From Massiliimicrobium timonense (GTDB lineage: Bacteria > Bacillota_I > Bacilli_A > Erysipelotrichales > Coprobacillaceae), in NCBI RefSeq assembly GCF_002160865.1, contig NZ_NFLJ01000005.1, positions 1 to 64,000 of the forward strand: a stretch of DNA of 64,000 nt, read 5' to 3'. Of the stretch, positions 1-7,875 are shown in pieces (within the stretch, counting starts at the first letter, position 1; each line of letters opens with the position of its first letter). Made by a program: the position numbers and the translations under genes. The notes under the pieces were generated by a model. It searched no databases and had not been told where the DNA came from. It was given only the letters and a program-made list of their open reading frames with translations.

Positions 1-225
1 AAAAGAAGGATATGGTTTGAGTTCATCTAAACGTGATAATATGGGGCGAGGATTCTTTGTACAGAATACAAAACAATCTACAACATCTTCATTGATCAAA
101 TATTTAGTAATCTGTGTCGGATAATAAGGATTTCTGACATAGACATATCCTTCTTTTAAACGATGAAAAAACCAGTCACTATAAAAAGCAATGATATCGC
201 TACGGCCACTGATATTGAAGATCAT
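1..225 (-). CDS. DUF1848 family protein, N-terminal part (runs off the window)
   Basis: The 75 codons present start MIFNISGRSDIIAFYSDWFF and continue with a stretch reading VRNPYYPTQI and then FCTKNPRPIL. This is the pattern of the DUF1848 family, whose biochemical role is not known; family members often carry a C-terminal cysteine cluster, which would lie outside the window. The ATG is 3 nt after the stop of the AIM24-like gene, so it is the third gene of a tight mgsA-AIM24-DUF1848 run. The 3' part is missing only because the window ends. The family call is by recognition of the N-terminal pattern. Confidence 0.7.
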   Translation of the reverse strand, partial: MIFNISGRSDIIAFYSDWFFHRLKEGYVYVRNPYYPTQITKYLINEDVVDCFVFCTKNPRPILSRLDELKPYPSF

Positions 226-228
226 AAT

Positions 229-903
229 TTATTTTCCTGTTGGAATAAAAGGAATAATACTTTGAGCAATTGTTGAAATCGGCATCGTTTGTAAAACAAC
301 ACGACCTGGTCCTGTAATGACTGTATGAAATAAACCTTCGCCACCTAATAATTTATTCTTCATACCTGGTACACTTTGTGTTGTCAATTGACAAGTCGCA
401 TCCATTAAAGCCAAATTACCTGAATCAACAATGAGCTTTTGCCCAGCTTCTAGCTGATATTCCACAGTTGCACCATCAATTTCAATAAAAGCAACACCAT
501 GTCCAGATAAACGGCTCATGACAAAACCTTCACCACCAAAAAGTCCTGTTGATATCTTTTTATGAAAGAAAACACTTCTTTCAACCGTTTCTTCACAAGC
601 TAAAACAGATGATTTTTGAACAACAATTTCCTTACCAGGTGCTATATCATATTTTTTGATTTCACCAGGAAATGAAGAACCAAAAGCAATTTTACCAGTT
701 TCTCTTGCCTGATAGACATTTAAAAACATTGTTTCTCCTGAAAACATTCTCCCAAAGGCTTTACCAATACCACCACTCGTTGTTTCCATTGTCATACATG
801 GATCCATCCAAGCCATGGCACCACTATCACTCACCATTTTTTCACCTTTTTCTAATTCACAAATGACAACTGGAAAAGGTGTTCCCTGAATTTCATACTG
901 CAT
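229..903 (-). CDS. AIM24 / TIGR00266 family protein
   Basis: About 224 residues with the glycine-rich double beta-barrel pattern of the AIM24 family (formerly DUF124): SGAMAWMD near the start, GGIGKAFGRMFSGE, and a second half with GFVMSRLSGHG and DSGNLALMD repeating the same motif types. No signal peptide or membrane segment is visible, so it is probably cytosolic. Family members are widespread in bacteria and fungi (mitochondrial in yeast) without an assigned reaction. An in-frame GTG lies 15 nt upstream, but the GAGG Shine-Dalgarno favours the ATG at 903. It begins 1 nt after the mgsA stop, implying cotranscription. Confidence 0.85.
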   Translation of the reverse strand: MQYEIQGTPFPVVICELEKGEKMVSDSGAMAWMDPCMTMETTSGGIGKAFGRMFSGETMFLNVYQARETGKIAFGSSFPGEIKKYDIAPGKEIVVQKSSVLACEETVERSVFFHKKISTGLFGGEGFVMSRLSGHGVAFIEIDGATVEYQLEAGQKLIVDSGNLALMDATCQLTTQSVPGMKNKLLGGEGLFHTVITGPGRVVLQTMPISTIAQSIIPFIPTGK

Positions 904-904
904 T

Positions 905-1279
905 TTACTTTCCCTCACTTTCTAAAGTTTTTATAATGAATTCTGCTGTTTTTTGATGTGATGCCAAAGGAACTTGATGCACATCACAAACACGCATTAA
1001 AGCATTGATATCTGGCTCGTGGGGTTGGGCTGTCAAAGGATCTCTAAAGAAAATCACAAAATCCATTTTTCCCTCACCAACATATCCCCCTATCTGCTGA
1101 TCACCACCATAAGGTCCAGACAAACAACGATGAATCATCAAATCTGTATTTTCCATAATTTTTAATCCTGTTGTCCCTGTCGCAAACAATGTATGTTGTT
1201 TAAAAAATTCTTCATGCTTTTTCACAAAAGCAATCATTTCTTGTTTTTTAGAATCATGAGCTATCAAAGCTATATTCAT
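905..1279 (-). CDS. mgsA: Methylglyoxal synthase
   Basis: Converts dihydroxyacetone phosphate to methylglyoxal and phosphate, a bypass that relieves phosphorylated-sugar build-up and regenerates phosphate. The 124-residue length is typical. Visible family motifs are ALIAHDSKK at the N terminus, the phosphate-binding FATGTTG, and the signature [11 protein letters not shown] followed by FFRDP. GTG codons lie upstream, but AAAGGAG sits 8 nt before the ATG at 1279. It is first in a run with the AIM24-like and DUF1848 genes, and is separated from the upstream HAD gene by an intrinsic terminator, so it probably has its own promoter. Confidence 0.96.
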   Translation of the reverse strand: MNIALIAHDSKKQEMIAFVKKHEEFFKQHTLFATGTTGLKIMENTDLMIHRCLSGPYGGDQQIGGYVGEGKMDFVIFFRDPLTAQPHEPDINALMRVCDVHQVPLASHQKTAEFIIKTLESEGK

Positions 1280-1309
1280 ATCCACCACTCCTTTGTTTTA
1301 TTATACATG

Positions 1310-1338
1310 AAAAAAAGCTCTCATCAAAATGAAAGCTT
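1310..1338 (-). terminator. Intrinsic terminator after HAD gene
   Basis: On the minus strand AAGCTTTCAT pairs, with one mismatch, with ATGAGAGCTT around a short TTTG loop and is followed by a run of T. It overlaps the stop codon of the HAD phosphatase gene and separates it from mgsA. Confidence 0.8.
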
Positions 1339-2143
1339 ACAAAATATATTTTTCAATAAATTTTCCAATACCATCATGGTCATGATCATCTGTAATATAA
1401 TCAGCCACACTCTTTGTTTTTTCACTACCATTAGCCATCACAACACCAATACCTGCATGAAGGGTCATATCATAATCATTATCAGCATCACCAAATGTAC
1501 AAAGCTGTTTCATATCAATGCCATGCATATCCATGACTTCCTGTAAGCCATGTGTTTTTGTAACTCTTGGATCCATATATTCAAACAGTTCACTGGATGT
1601 TTTCAAAGAAGCTGATTTATATTTTTCATTAGAAAAAGTCTGACTTCTTTCTACAACTGAATCCATATCTTCAGGATGACAAATAATAATTAATTTTGCG
1701 CGTGGTTCTTTTAAAAATTCATCAAAATTGGCCACTTGATAAGGGACTTTATCTGCCTTTGATAACATTTGAATATGTTCATCATCTTTAGGAGCATATA
1801 AAATTCCTTGATCAGGAATCGCAAAATTGACATTCATATCTTCAAAATGACGAATCACATCTTGAATCAAAGCACCATCTAATGGAAAGCTTGATTTTTC
1901 AACCTGCAATGTATAATCATTAATTTCTGCTCCACCAGTTCCTACAATTGCATCAACCAATCCATCAATTCCCCATGATTTTAAAAGGGTTTTGACACTA
2001 TGCACATCTCTACCTGTGGATAAACCAAATAAAATTCCTTTTTCTCTTGCTTTTTTTATCATTTCTACTGTCATTGGTGAAACAATTCCTTGACTATTTA
2101 ATAATGTTCCATCAACATCACACATAATTGCTTTTACATCCAT
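1337..2143 (-). CDS. Cof-type HAD-IIB phosphatase
   Basis: A 268-residue HAD-superfamily hydrolase. Motif I is CDVDGTLL with nucleophile D9 and acid/base D11; motif II is the Thr in GLSTGRD; motif IV is GDADNDYDM near residue 218. The cap between residues 85 and 190 is the IIB type typical of Cof/YidA sugar-phosphate or cofactor phosphatases. The substrate cannot be read from the sequence. AAGGAG stands 7 nt before the ATG. It lies 11 nt after the stop of an RpiR-type regulator that is probably cotranscribed and may sense its substrate through the SIS domain. Confidence 0.9.
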   Translation of the reverse strand: MDVKAIMCDVDGTLLNSQGIVSPMTVEMIKKAREKGILFGLSTGRDVHSVKTLLKSWGIDGLVDAIVGTGGAEINDYTLQVEKSSFPLDGALIQDVIRHFEDMNVNFAIPDQGILYAPKDDEHIQMLSKADKVPYQVANFDEFLKEPRAKLIIICHPEDMDSVVERSQTFSNEKYKSASLKTSSELFEYMDPRVTKTHGLQEVMDMHGIDMKQLCTFGDADNDYDMTLHAGIGVVMANGSEKTKSVADYITDDHDHDGIGKFIEKYIL

Positions 2144-2154
2144 TTTAAAACTCC

Positions 2155-2907
2155 TTAAATATAATATTTTGTATAATAATAAATACGTAAAATATCAAAG
2201 ACCATCATGATCTGATAGTTAAATTGGATCCCATCAAAACGTCCCGGTACCTGTACCACATAATCTGCACCTAAATCATTTTTCTTTTTATATTTCACAT
2301 TCTGTGTTAATAAAACAATCTTAGCATCATGAATGTTTTGATCGGCACTTTCTTTTAAATAATCATGCAAAGTTCTTCCTGTTGCACTAATAAAGATCAC
2401 AACATCATCTTTTTGAAATTGAAAATCTTTCACAAAATGGTGATATTGAATCACTTCTTTACCAAAAGTAATAAAGTCTGTTTGAAATTCAACCGCAATA
2501 CTTGTTGGATATAATGCTCCAATGATAATGACACGTTTCTTTTTAAAAATCAATTCACAAATTTGTTCAAGTTCTTTGATAAATGTGTCTTTATCATAAG
2601 AAGCATCCAGCTGTTCAATCAACTGTGAAGCAGAGATTCCTAACATACGTGCACGAATCTGTGATACACGTAACATATAATCGGCTACTAATTCGCTTTG
2701 AAATTCTTCATAAGTCTGAAAACCTAAATGTTGACAAAAATCTAAAATCTCATCTTCTTGAAAACCACCTTCATCCATCACTCTTTGTAAAGAATAATCT
2801 TCCATCTCAACATAATGATGAACAATAAACAATCCAATACGATACATATGATCATCATCTAAACAACCATTTAAATATTTTAAAATTCTTGATAAAACAA
2901 TGTCCAT
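2155..2907 (-). CDS. RpiR-family transcriptional regulator (HTH + SIS)
   Basis: 250 residues: an N-terminal helical DNA-binding part (about 1-80) and a SIS sugar-phosphate-binding domain (about 110-240), marked by KKRVIIIGALYPTSIA and VVIFISATGRTLHDY. RpiR/MurR proteins usually respond to phosphosugars. The start has AAGGAGG 7 nt upstream. It heads a two-gene unit with the HAD phosphatase. A clear paralogue lies at 11606-12367, sharing SRILKYLNGCLDDD at the N terminus and most of the SIS domain; that copy heads a unit with a CapA gene. Ligand and targets are unknown. Confidence 0.85.
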   Translation of the reverse strand: MDIVLSRILKYLNGCLDDDHMYRIGLFIVHHYVEMEDYSLQRVMDEGGFQEDEILDFCQHLGFQTYEEFQSELVADYMLRVSQIRARMLGISASQLIEQLDASYDKDTFIKELEQICELIFKKKRVIIIGALYPTSIAVEFQTDFITFGKEVIQYHHFVKDFQFQKDDVVIFISATGRTLHDYLKESADQNIHDAKIVLLTQNVKYKKKNDLGADYVVQVPGRFDGIQFNYQIMMVFDILRIYYYTKYYI

Positions 2908-3098
2908 AAAGAAGCCTCCTTATCTGATAATTTTATTATAATCCTTTTTTATCAAAAAACATGTTTTTTCTCAAATAGATAGAAGACATAATGATTGTAT
3001 CAAAAATAATAATCAAATACTTATTTTTCTATGAAATAAATCATTTTTATCATCAAAAAGCTTCTTTTAAAGAAAAGAATGACAAATTTTTTTCATTG

Positions 3099-3124
3099 AA
3101 AAAGGCTTGATTCCATTCAAGCCT
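3099..3124 (-). terminator. Intrinsic terminator after second HAD gene
   Basis: Minus-strand AGGCTTGA pairs with TCAAGCCT around ATGGAA and is followed by TTTTTC. It lies just past the stop codon of the HAD gene at 3134-3976. Confidence 0.85.
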
Positions 3125-3133
3125 GATATTGTA

Positions 3134-3976
3134 TTATCCTATTAAATCCATTTCTTTCATAACCTTATAAATACCATCTTGATCTGGATCAGTAAAGAAA
3201 TATTTTCCTAACGCTTTTAAATTATCTGATGCTCCTTCATAAACAACACCTGTTTCGACTTCTTGAAGCATCTGATAATCATTCATACTATCACCAAAAC
3301 CAATAGTATCTTTCATTTGACCATGAAAATGATTAACAACTTTTAAAATACCATCTGCTTTTGTACAATATTTTAATATAATTTCTCCATTAATAAAATC
3401 ATCCTCTTCTTTAGAAAAAGTCACAATATTAAAGAATTCTTCTAAAAATGGTACACAATCATAAAAGCTTTGTTTATTTGGTGCAATAAAACAAACCTTT
3501 GTAACACCTGTAGTTAAAATATTAAAATCTTTGATAGGTAAACGATTTTCCCCCATACGTCTTAACTGGAAAAAACGCATTAATTCTAAGTTATTTTCAC
3601 AGTCTTTTTGATGTTTTTGATCAAAGAACTCATTGACACCAGGTGTCTGATATAAAGCTTTTTTCGTTTCCAATGTAAACAAAATATGATTATTGATAAA
3701 TAAAGTCATGACTTCTGATAAGATATACTGATTCATAAAATTTTCAAATATATACTCACCATCAACAATCACAAATCCACCAGCACTACAAATTGCCCCA
3801 TCAAACTCAATATTCTTGATATCTCCTACAATAGAAGTAGGAGCACGACCCGTACATAAAAATGCACGATGTCCATTTTGTCTTGCCTGTTGAATAGCCA
3901 TTTTTGTTTTCTCTGTGACCATTTTAGATTTGCCTACTAATGTCCCATCAATATCAAAAAATAAAAATTTTCCCAT
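3134..3976 (-). CDS. Cof-type HAD-IIB phosphatase
   Basis: 280 residues. Motif I FFDIDGTLV gives D8 and D10; CTGRAP carries the motif II threonine; the C-terminal GFGDSMNDYQML is motif IV. The intervening cap is of the IIB type. It belongs to the family of haloacid-dehalogenase-like phosphatases acting on sugar phosphates or flavin/pyridoxal phosphates; the real substrate is not evident. The ATG at 3976 is preferred over an in-frame ATG 21 nt upstream because GGTGGTGA lies just before it. It has its own terminator and stands alone between an RpiR operon and pdp. Confidence 0.88.
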   Translation of the reverse strand: MGKFLFFDIDGTLVGKSKMVTEKTKMAIQQARQNGHRAFLCTGRAPTSIVGDIKNIEFDGAICSAGGFVIVDGEYIFENFMNQYILSEVMTLFINNHILFTLETKKALYQTPGVNEFFDQKHQKDCENNLELMRFFQLRRMGENRLPIKDFNILTTGVTKVCFIAPNKQSFYDCVPFLEEFFNIVTFSKEEDDFINGEIILKYCTKADGILKVVNHFHGQMKDTIGFGDSMNDYQMLQEVETGVVYEGASDNLKALGKYFFTDPDQDGIYKVMKEMDLIG

Positions 3977-4048
3977 AATTTCACCACCGATTATCATTAT
4001 ACATCAAATTTTGATATCAGATATAAAAATATCATTTTTTGAAAATAA

Positions 4049-5350
4049 TTATGATAAAACTTCATCAATCAATATAGGTTTATTTACAAATTCATTTGAA
4101 AACTCATAGGCATCCAAAATATCTTTTTGTAATTCTTTAGAAAGTCCAGTATTTGTATGAACTTCAACTAATACATCTCCTTTTTTGACAAAGTCACCTA
4201 TTTTTTTATGCAAGATCAAACCAACACTATAATCAATCTCATCATCCGTTGTTTCACGTCCTCCACCTAATTTCATACTGACAATTCCCAGTGGTTTTGC
4301 CTTTAAATCCTTAACATATCCGGTTGTCTGACTGTAAACAGGAATGACTTCTTTAGCTTTTGGAAACATTTCTGGATGACGAACGTAAGCATCATCTCCT
4401 CCTTGTGCTTTCACCATTGCACAAAAAGTTCTCAATGCCTGTTTACTATCAATAGCCTCCTGCAACATCTTTCTGGCTGAAAGTAATGAATCTGCCTTTT
4501 GAGCTTGAATTAACATATGACTTCCGGCCTGTAAACAAAGCTCTAATAAATCTTCTGGCCCATGCCCATTTAAAGTATCAATAGCTTCTTTAACTTCCAG
4601 ACTATTTCCAATAGCATAACCTAACGGCTGACTCATATTAGAAATGGTTGCTCTGGTATCTTTGCCAAGCGAATCACCAATTTCAATCATTGTACGTGCC
4701 AATTCTTTTGCTTCTTCAATGGTATTCATAAAGGCACCATCACCATATTTGACATCTAACAATATCGCATCACTGCCGGCCGCCAGTTTTTTTGACATAA
4801 TAGAAGATGCAATTAATGGAATACAGGAAACAGTTGCGGTAACATCACGTAAAGCATACATTTTTTTATCAGCTGGATCTAAATGACCACTCTGTCCAAT
4901 AATCGCCAATCCACAATCATTAACCTGCTTCACAAAATCTTCTTCATCAATCATAATATGAAGTCCTGGTATAGATTCTAATTTATCCAATGTTCCACCA
5001 GTATGTCCTAATCCTCTTCCGCTCATTTTAGCTACTGGTACTCCACAGGCTGCCACAATCGGTCCTAAAACCAAAGATGTTTTATCACCAACACCGCCAG
5101 TGCTATGTTTATCAACTTTGATTCCTTGAATACGACTTAAATCAATGACATCACCACTATGCATCATTTCTTTGGTTAAAATAGCTGTTTCTTCTTTATC
5201 TAAGCCTTGAAAACAAACGGCCATCAACCATGCACTCATCTGATAATCAGGTATATCACCTTTTGTATAACCTGCTACAATAAAGTGAATCTCTTCTGGA
5301 GTATGTTTGAATCCATCTTTTTTCTTTTCAATCAAATCAACCATTCGCAT
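4049..5350 (-). CDS. pdp: Pyrimidine-nucleoside phosphorylase
   Basis: Phosphorolysis of uridine, thymidine and deoxyuridine to the base and (deoxy)ribose-1-phosphate in nucleoside salvage. 433 residues, the usual length. Signature features are KVDKHSTGGVGDKTSL (phosphate loop), SGRGLGHTGGTLDKLE, and the C-terminal GGGRE region. The ATG has GAGGA upstream and begins 3 nt after the stop of an XRE regulator, indicating cotranscription. No other deo genes are in the window. Confidence 0.95.
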   Translation of the reverse strand: MRMVDLIEKKKDGFKHTPEEIHFIVAGYTKGDIPDYQMSAWLMAVCFQGLDKEETAILTKEMMHSGDVIDLSRIQGIKVDKHSTGGVGDKTSLVLGPIVAACGVPVAKMSGRGLGHTGGTLDKLESIPGLHIMIDEEDFVKQVNDCGLAIIGQSGHLDPADKKMYALRDVTATVSCIPLIASSIMSKKLAAGSDAILLDVKYGDGAFMNTIEEAKELARTMIEIGDSLGKDTRATISNMSQPLGYAIGNSLEVKEAIDTLNGHGPEDLLELCLQAGSHMLIQAQKADSLLSARKMLQEAIDSKQALRTFCAMVKAQGGDDAYVRHPEMFPKAKEVIPVYSQTTGYVKDLKAKPLGIVSMKLGGGRETTDDEIDYSVGLILHKKIGDFVKKGDVLVEVHTNTGLSKELQKDILDAYEFSNEFVNKPILIDEVLS

Positions 5351-5353
5351 ATT

Positions 5354-5995
5354 TTATTCCTCACTTTTCTTTTTTAAAAGATTACGAAATCTTATATCTC
5401 CATTATACACTCCCCAGATTGTGAATGCACTATTTATCCAAAAATCAATATGATTTAACATAACATCAAAAGCATATCCCCAGTTTGCTATAATACCACT
5501 TACTAAAATCAAATAAATGATCCACATCAAAACATATCCAAACTTTTTTCTTCTAAATATAAGATAATAAGCCAACCAATATCCATATGACAAATAATAC
5601 ATATTCGTAAATGGAGCCAAATGTTCTTCCAACATTAACCATCCTAAATCCCAGTGCCACGTAAAAGATATCCAAAATACACTAAGCATTGATACGATAA
5701 ATAAAACCATATTCCATCTTTCATTGCGTTGCATCTTATGATAATCTTCTTTTAAAACTTGTGGAACAACTTCATGATGTTCTGTTTCATATTCTCCTAA
5801 GAAAAATTCACTTATAGTTATTCCTAATATTTCACATAAAGGGATATAAAGCGAAGCATCAGGAAGATGAATGCCCCTTTCCCATTTAGATACGGATTTA
5901 TCTGTAACAGAAAGTTTTTCAGCCAATTGTTTTTGAGTCAATCCTTTTTTCTTACGACAAGTTGCTATGAATAATCCTATTTTCTTTTGATCCAT
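5354..5995 (-). CDS. XRE-family regulator with membrane domain
   Basis: 214 residues. Residues 5-60 form a classic helix-turn-helix (CRKKKGLTQKQLAEKLSVTD, then KSVSKWERG). Residues about 95-200 contain around four hydrophobic segments rich in Trp and Tyr, so this is a DNA-binding domain tethered to the membrane. This architecture is common in Firmicutes, with unknown signals. The ATG at 5995 has AGGAGG upstream; an earlier in-frame start lacks one. It is coupled to pdp with a 3-nt gap, but whether it controls pdp is not shown. Confidence 0.85.
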   Translation of the reverse strand: MDQKKIGLFIATCRKKKGLTQKQLAEKLSVTDKSVSKWERGIHLPDASLYIPLCEILGITISEFFLGEYETEHHEVVPQVLKEDYHKMQRNERWNMVLFIVSMLSVFWISFTWHWDLGWLMLEEHLAPFTNMYYLSYGYWLAYYLIFRRKKFGYVLMWIIYLILVSGIIANWGYAFDVMLNHIDFWINSAFTIWGVYNGDIRFRNLLKKKSEE

Positions 5996-6064
5996 AATGA
6001 TTCCTCCTGCCTTCATTATAACGAAAACAGATAAAAAGGACACCACGTAAAAGTAGAATCATAT

Positions 6065-6097
6065 AAAAAAGCAGTTCATCATTCCAATAAACTGCTT
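6065..6097 (-). terminator. Intrinsic terminator after GyrI-like gene
   Basis: Minus-strand AGCAGTT pairs with AACTGCT and is followed by TTTTTTAT. It lies between the GyrI-like gene and the XRE-pdp unit. Confidence 0.8.
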
Positions 6098-6113
6098 AAA
6101 CTTTTCTATTTTC

Positions 6114-6611
6114 TTATTTTTTCAATTGAACAGGAATCCAAACCTCACTGTAGGCATAATGATCTTGATGTTCATCCATTTTTGTAAAAGAAAATGATAA
6201 TGAATATGCTAGTTCATAATCAGAAGTTGGAAGCCACTTAGCATAAATACTTGCCATTGTGTTTTGTAAAGTTGATGGGAATGGTCCTTCATTTGGAAAT
6301 ACTGCCCATGTAAGTGGAGGAACTGAAAGTTGATCAAATTGATCACTAATATCAACACATGTCGTTAAGACACCAATCATATGTGTCAGTTGTCCTTTTT
6401 CTTCCAGAAAATCAGTATCAGAATCATAAGATACATTCACGATTTCATACGGTTCCATACTTTGTAGTTGATGCAACTCTCTTTTTTGTTCCTCTGTTAT
6501 TTCACTTGCTAATTGTACAATTTCATTATTCACACCTTCAAATTGAAGTGATACACGTTTACTGACTCCTACAAAACGAAATGCTTCTTTTTGAATGATT
6601 TTATAATCCAT
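6114..6611 (-). CDS. GyrI-like / AraC effector-binding domain protein
   Basis: 165 residues that consist only of a GyrI-like small-molecule-binding domain, with the family-typical C terminus reading YSEVWIPVQ and a central CVDISDQFDQLSVPPLTWAVF region. There is no helix-turn-helix, so it is a stand-alone effector-binding protein of the kind found in drug-binding SbmC/GyrI relatives. Start chosen by AAGGAG 7 nt upstream of the ATG. It is flanked by its own terminator and a 250-bp upstream gap, so it is probably monocistronic. The ligand is unknown. Confidence 0.8.
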   Translation of the reverse strand: MDYKIIQKEAFRFVGVSKRVSLQFEGVNNEIVQLASEITEEQKRELHQLQSMEPYEIVNVSYDSDTDFLEEKGQLTHMIGVLTTCVDISDQFDQLSVPPLTWAVFPNEGPFPSTLQNTMASIYAKWLPTSDYELAYSLSFSFTKMDEHQDHYAYSEVWIPVQLKK

Positions 6612-6847
6612 ATGTTAGCTCCTTGAATGATTATTATTAAAACATTGTTACCTTCTTATGCAATAACTTCTCTTAAAAAGAGAATATCATAAAAATGGAA
6701 TAAAAAATAGAAAGTTCACTATTGATTTAAAAAGTTTACTACTATTGAATCACACAGCTATGAAAAATCTACATATGGATATATTTTAAATCAAAATAAT
6801 CTCCGTTTCCTTTTTATGATTTTTATTAATATACAAGCTCTTTATAA

Positions 6848-6880
6848 AGAAAATACAAAGTTTTATTCAAACTTTGTATC
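6848..6880 (-). terminator. Intrinsic terminator overlapping the end of fmt
   Basis: On the minus strand ATACAAAGTTT pairs with AAACTTTGTAT, followed by a short T-run. The left arm is inside the last codons of fmt. Confidence 0.75.
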
Positions 6881-7813
6881 GACTTCAAAAATGCAATGTC
6901 CATTTAAATAATCTTTAACAGACATTCTTTTTTTACCTTCTAATTGTAATTCTGTAATCAGATAAACGCCATCATTCACTTTAACTCCAATAGCATCTTT
7001 AAAAATCTTGACAATTGTTCCATTGTCCTGATGAGCATGATGTTTCATCGCATTTTCACATTGATGAACCTGTCCTGCCCAGATTTTAACAGTCTTTCCC
7101 TGATAAGTTGTATAACTTCCTGGCCATGGATTTGTTCCACGAACTTTATTATAAACTTGTCGAGCAGACATATTCCAGTCAAGACGTTCATCTTCTCTAG
7201 AAAGAGTGGGCGCATAAGTCACTAGATTTTCATCTTGAGGTATACGTTGATTTATTCCCTTTAAAATATCTGGTAATGTTTCTTTTAATAATTCTGCACC
7301 TAAATCACTTAAACGATCATATAAAATACCTACTGTATCTTCTTCTAAGATAGGTGTTTCTTTTTGGGCAATCATATCTCCAGCATCCATTTTTTTGACC
7401 ATATACATAATTGTGACACCTGTTTTCTCTTGTCCATCAATAATAGCCTGATGTACTGGTGCACCCCCACGATATAATGGTAACAATGATGCATGAACAT
7501 TAATACATCCTAAACGAGGAATATCCAAAACAGCCTGTGGTACAATCTGACCATACGCTGCTGTAATAATCAAATCAGGTTTTAAATCTGCAACTGCCTG
7601 GTAATCTTCTTTAATACGTGCAGGTTGAATAACAGGAATATCATATTTTAAAGCTTCTACTTTTACATCTGGCATTGTCAAAACTTTTTTTCTACCCACA
7701 TAACGATCAGGCTGAGTGACAACACCAACAATATTGTAATCCTCTTCTATCAGCATTTTCAAAACAGCCAACGAAAATGATGCTGTTCCCATAAATACAA
7801 TTCTTTCTTTCAT
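6863..7813 (-). CDS. fmt: Methionyl-tRNA formyltransferase
   Basis: Transfers a formyl group from 10-formyl-tetrahydrofolate to Met-tRNAi for translation initiation. About 316 residues. The N-terminal Rossmann part starts RIVFMGTASFSL; the catalytic motif region reads INVHASLLPLYRGGAPVHQA, carrying the family N-H-S/D residues; the C-terminal OB-fold domain follows residue 205. The ATG at 7813 is preferred over an in-frame GTG 9 nt upstream because of GTGAG spacing. The EIIB-ROK fusion gene ends 62 nt downstream of this start on the same strand, so transcription would run into fmt. Confidence 0.95.
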   Translation of the reverse strand: MKERIVFMGTASFSLAVLKMLIEEDYNIVGVVTQPDRYVGRKKVLTMPDVKVEALKYDIPVIQPARIKEDYQAVADLKPDLIITAAYGQIVPQAVLDIPRLGCINVHASLLPLYRGGAPVHQAIIDGQEKTGVTIMYMVKKMDAGDMIAQKETPILEEDTVGILYDRLSDLGAELLKETLPDILKGINQRIPQDENLVTYAPTLSREDERLDWNMSARQVYNKVRGTNPWPGSYTTYQGKTVKIWAGQVHQCENAMKHHAHQDNGTIVKIFKDAIGVKVNDGVYLITELQLEGKKRMSVKDYLNGHCIFEVDTKFE

Positions 7814-7875
7814 TTTATTCACTCACTTTCACTATCTTATAATATTAGGCTATTTTTCCATTTTATACAATCTTT

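Noticed and set aside
1193-1546. 117-codon plus-strand frame
   Set aside because: Antisense to mgsA and the HAD gene, rich in His/Ile/Phe as expected for a shadow frame.
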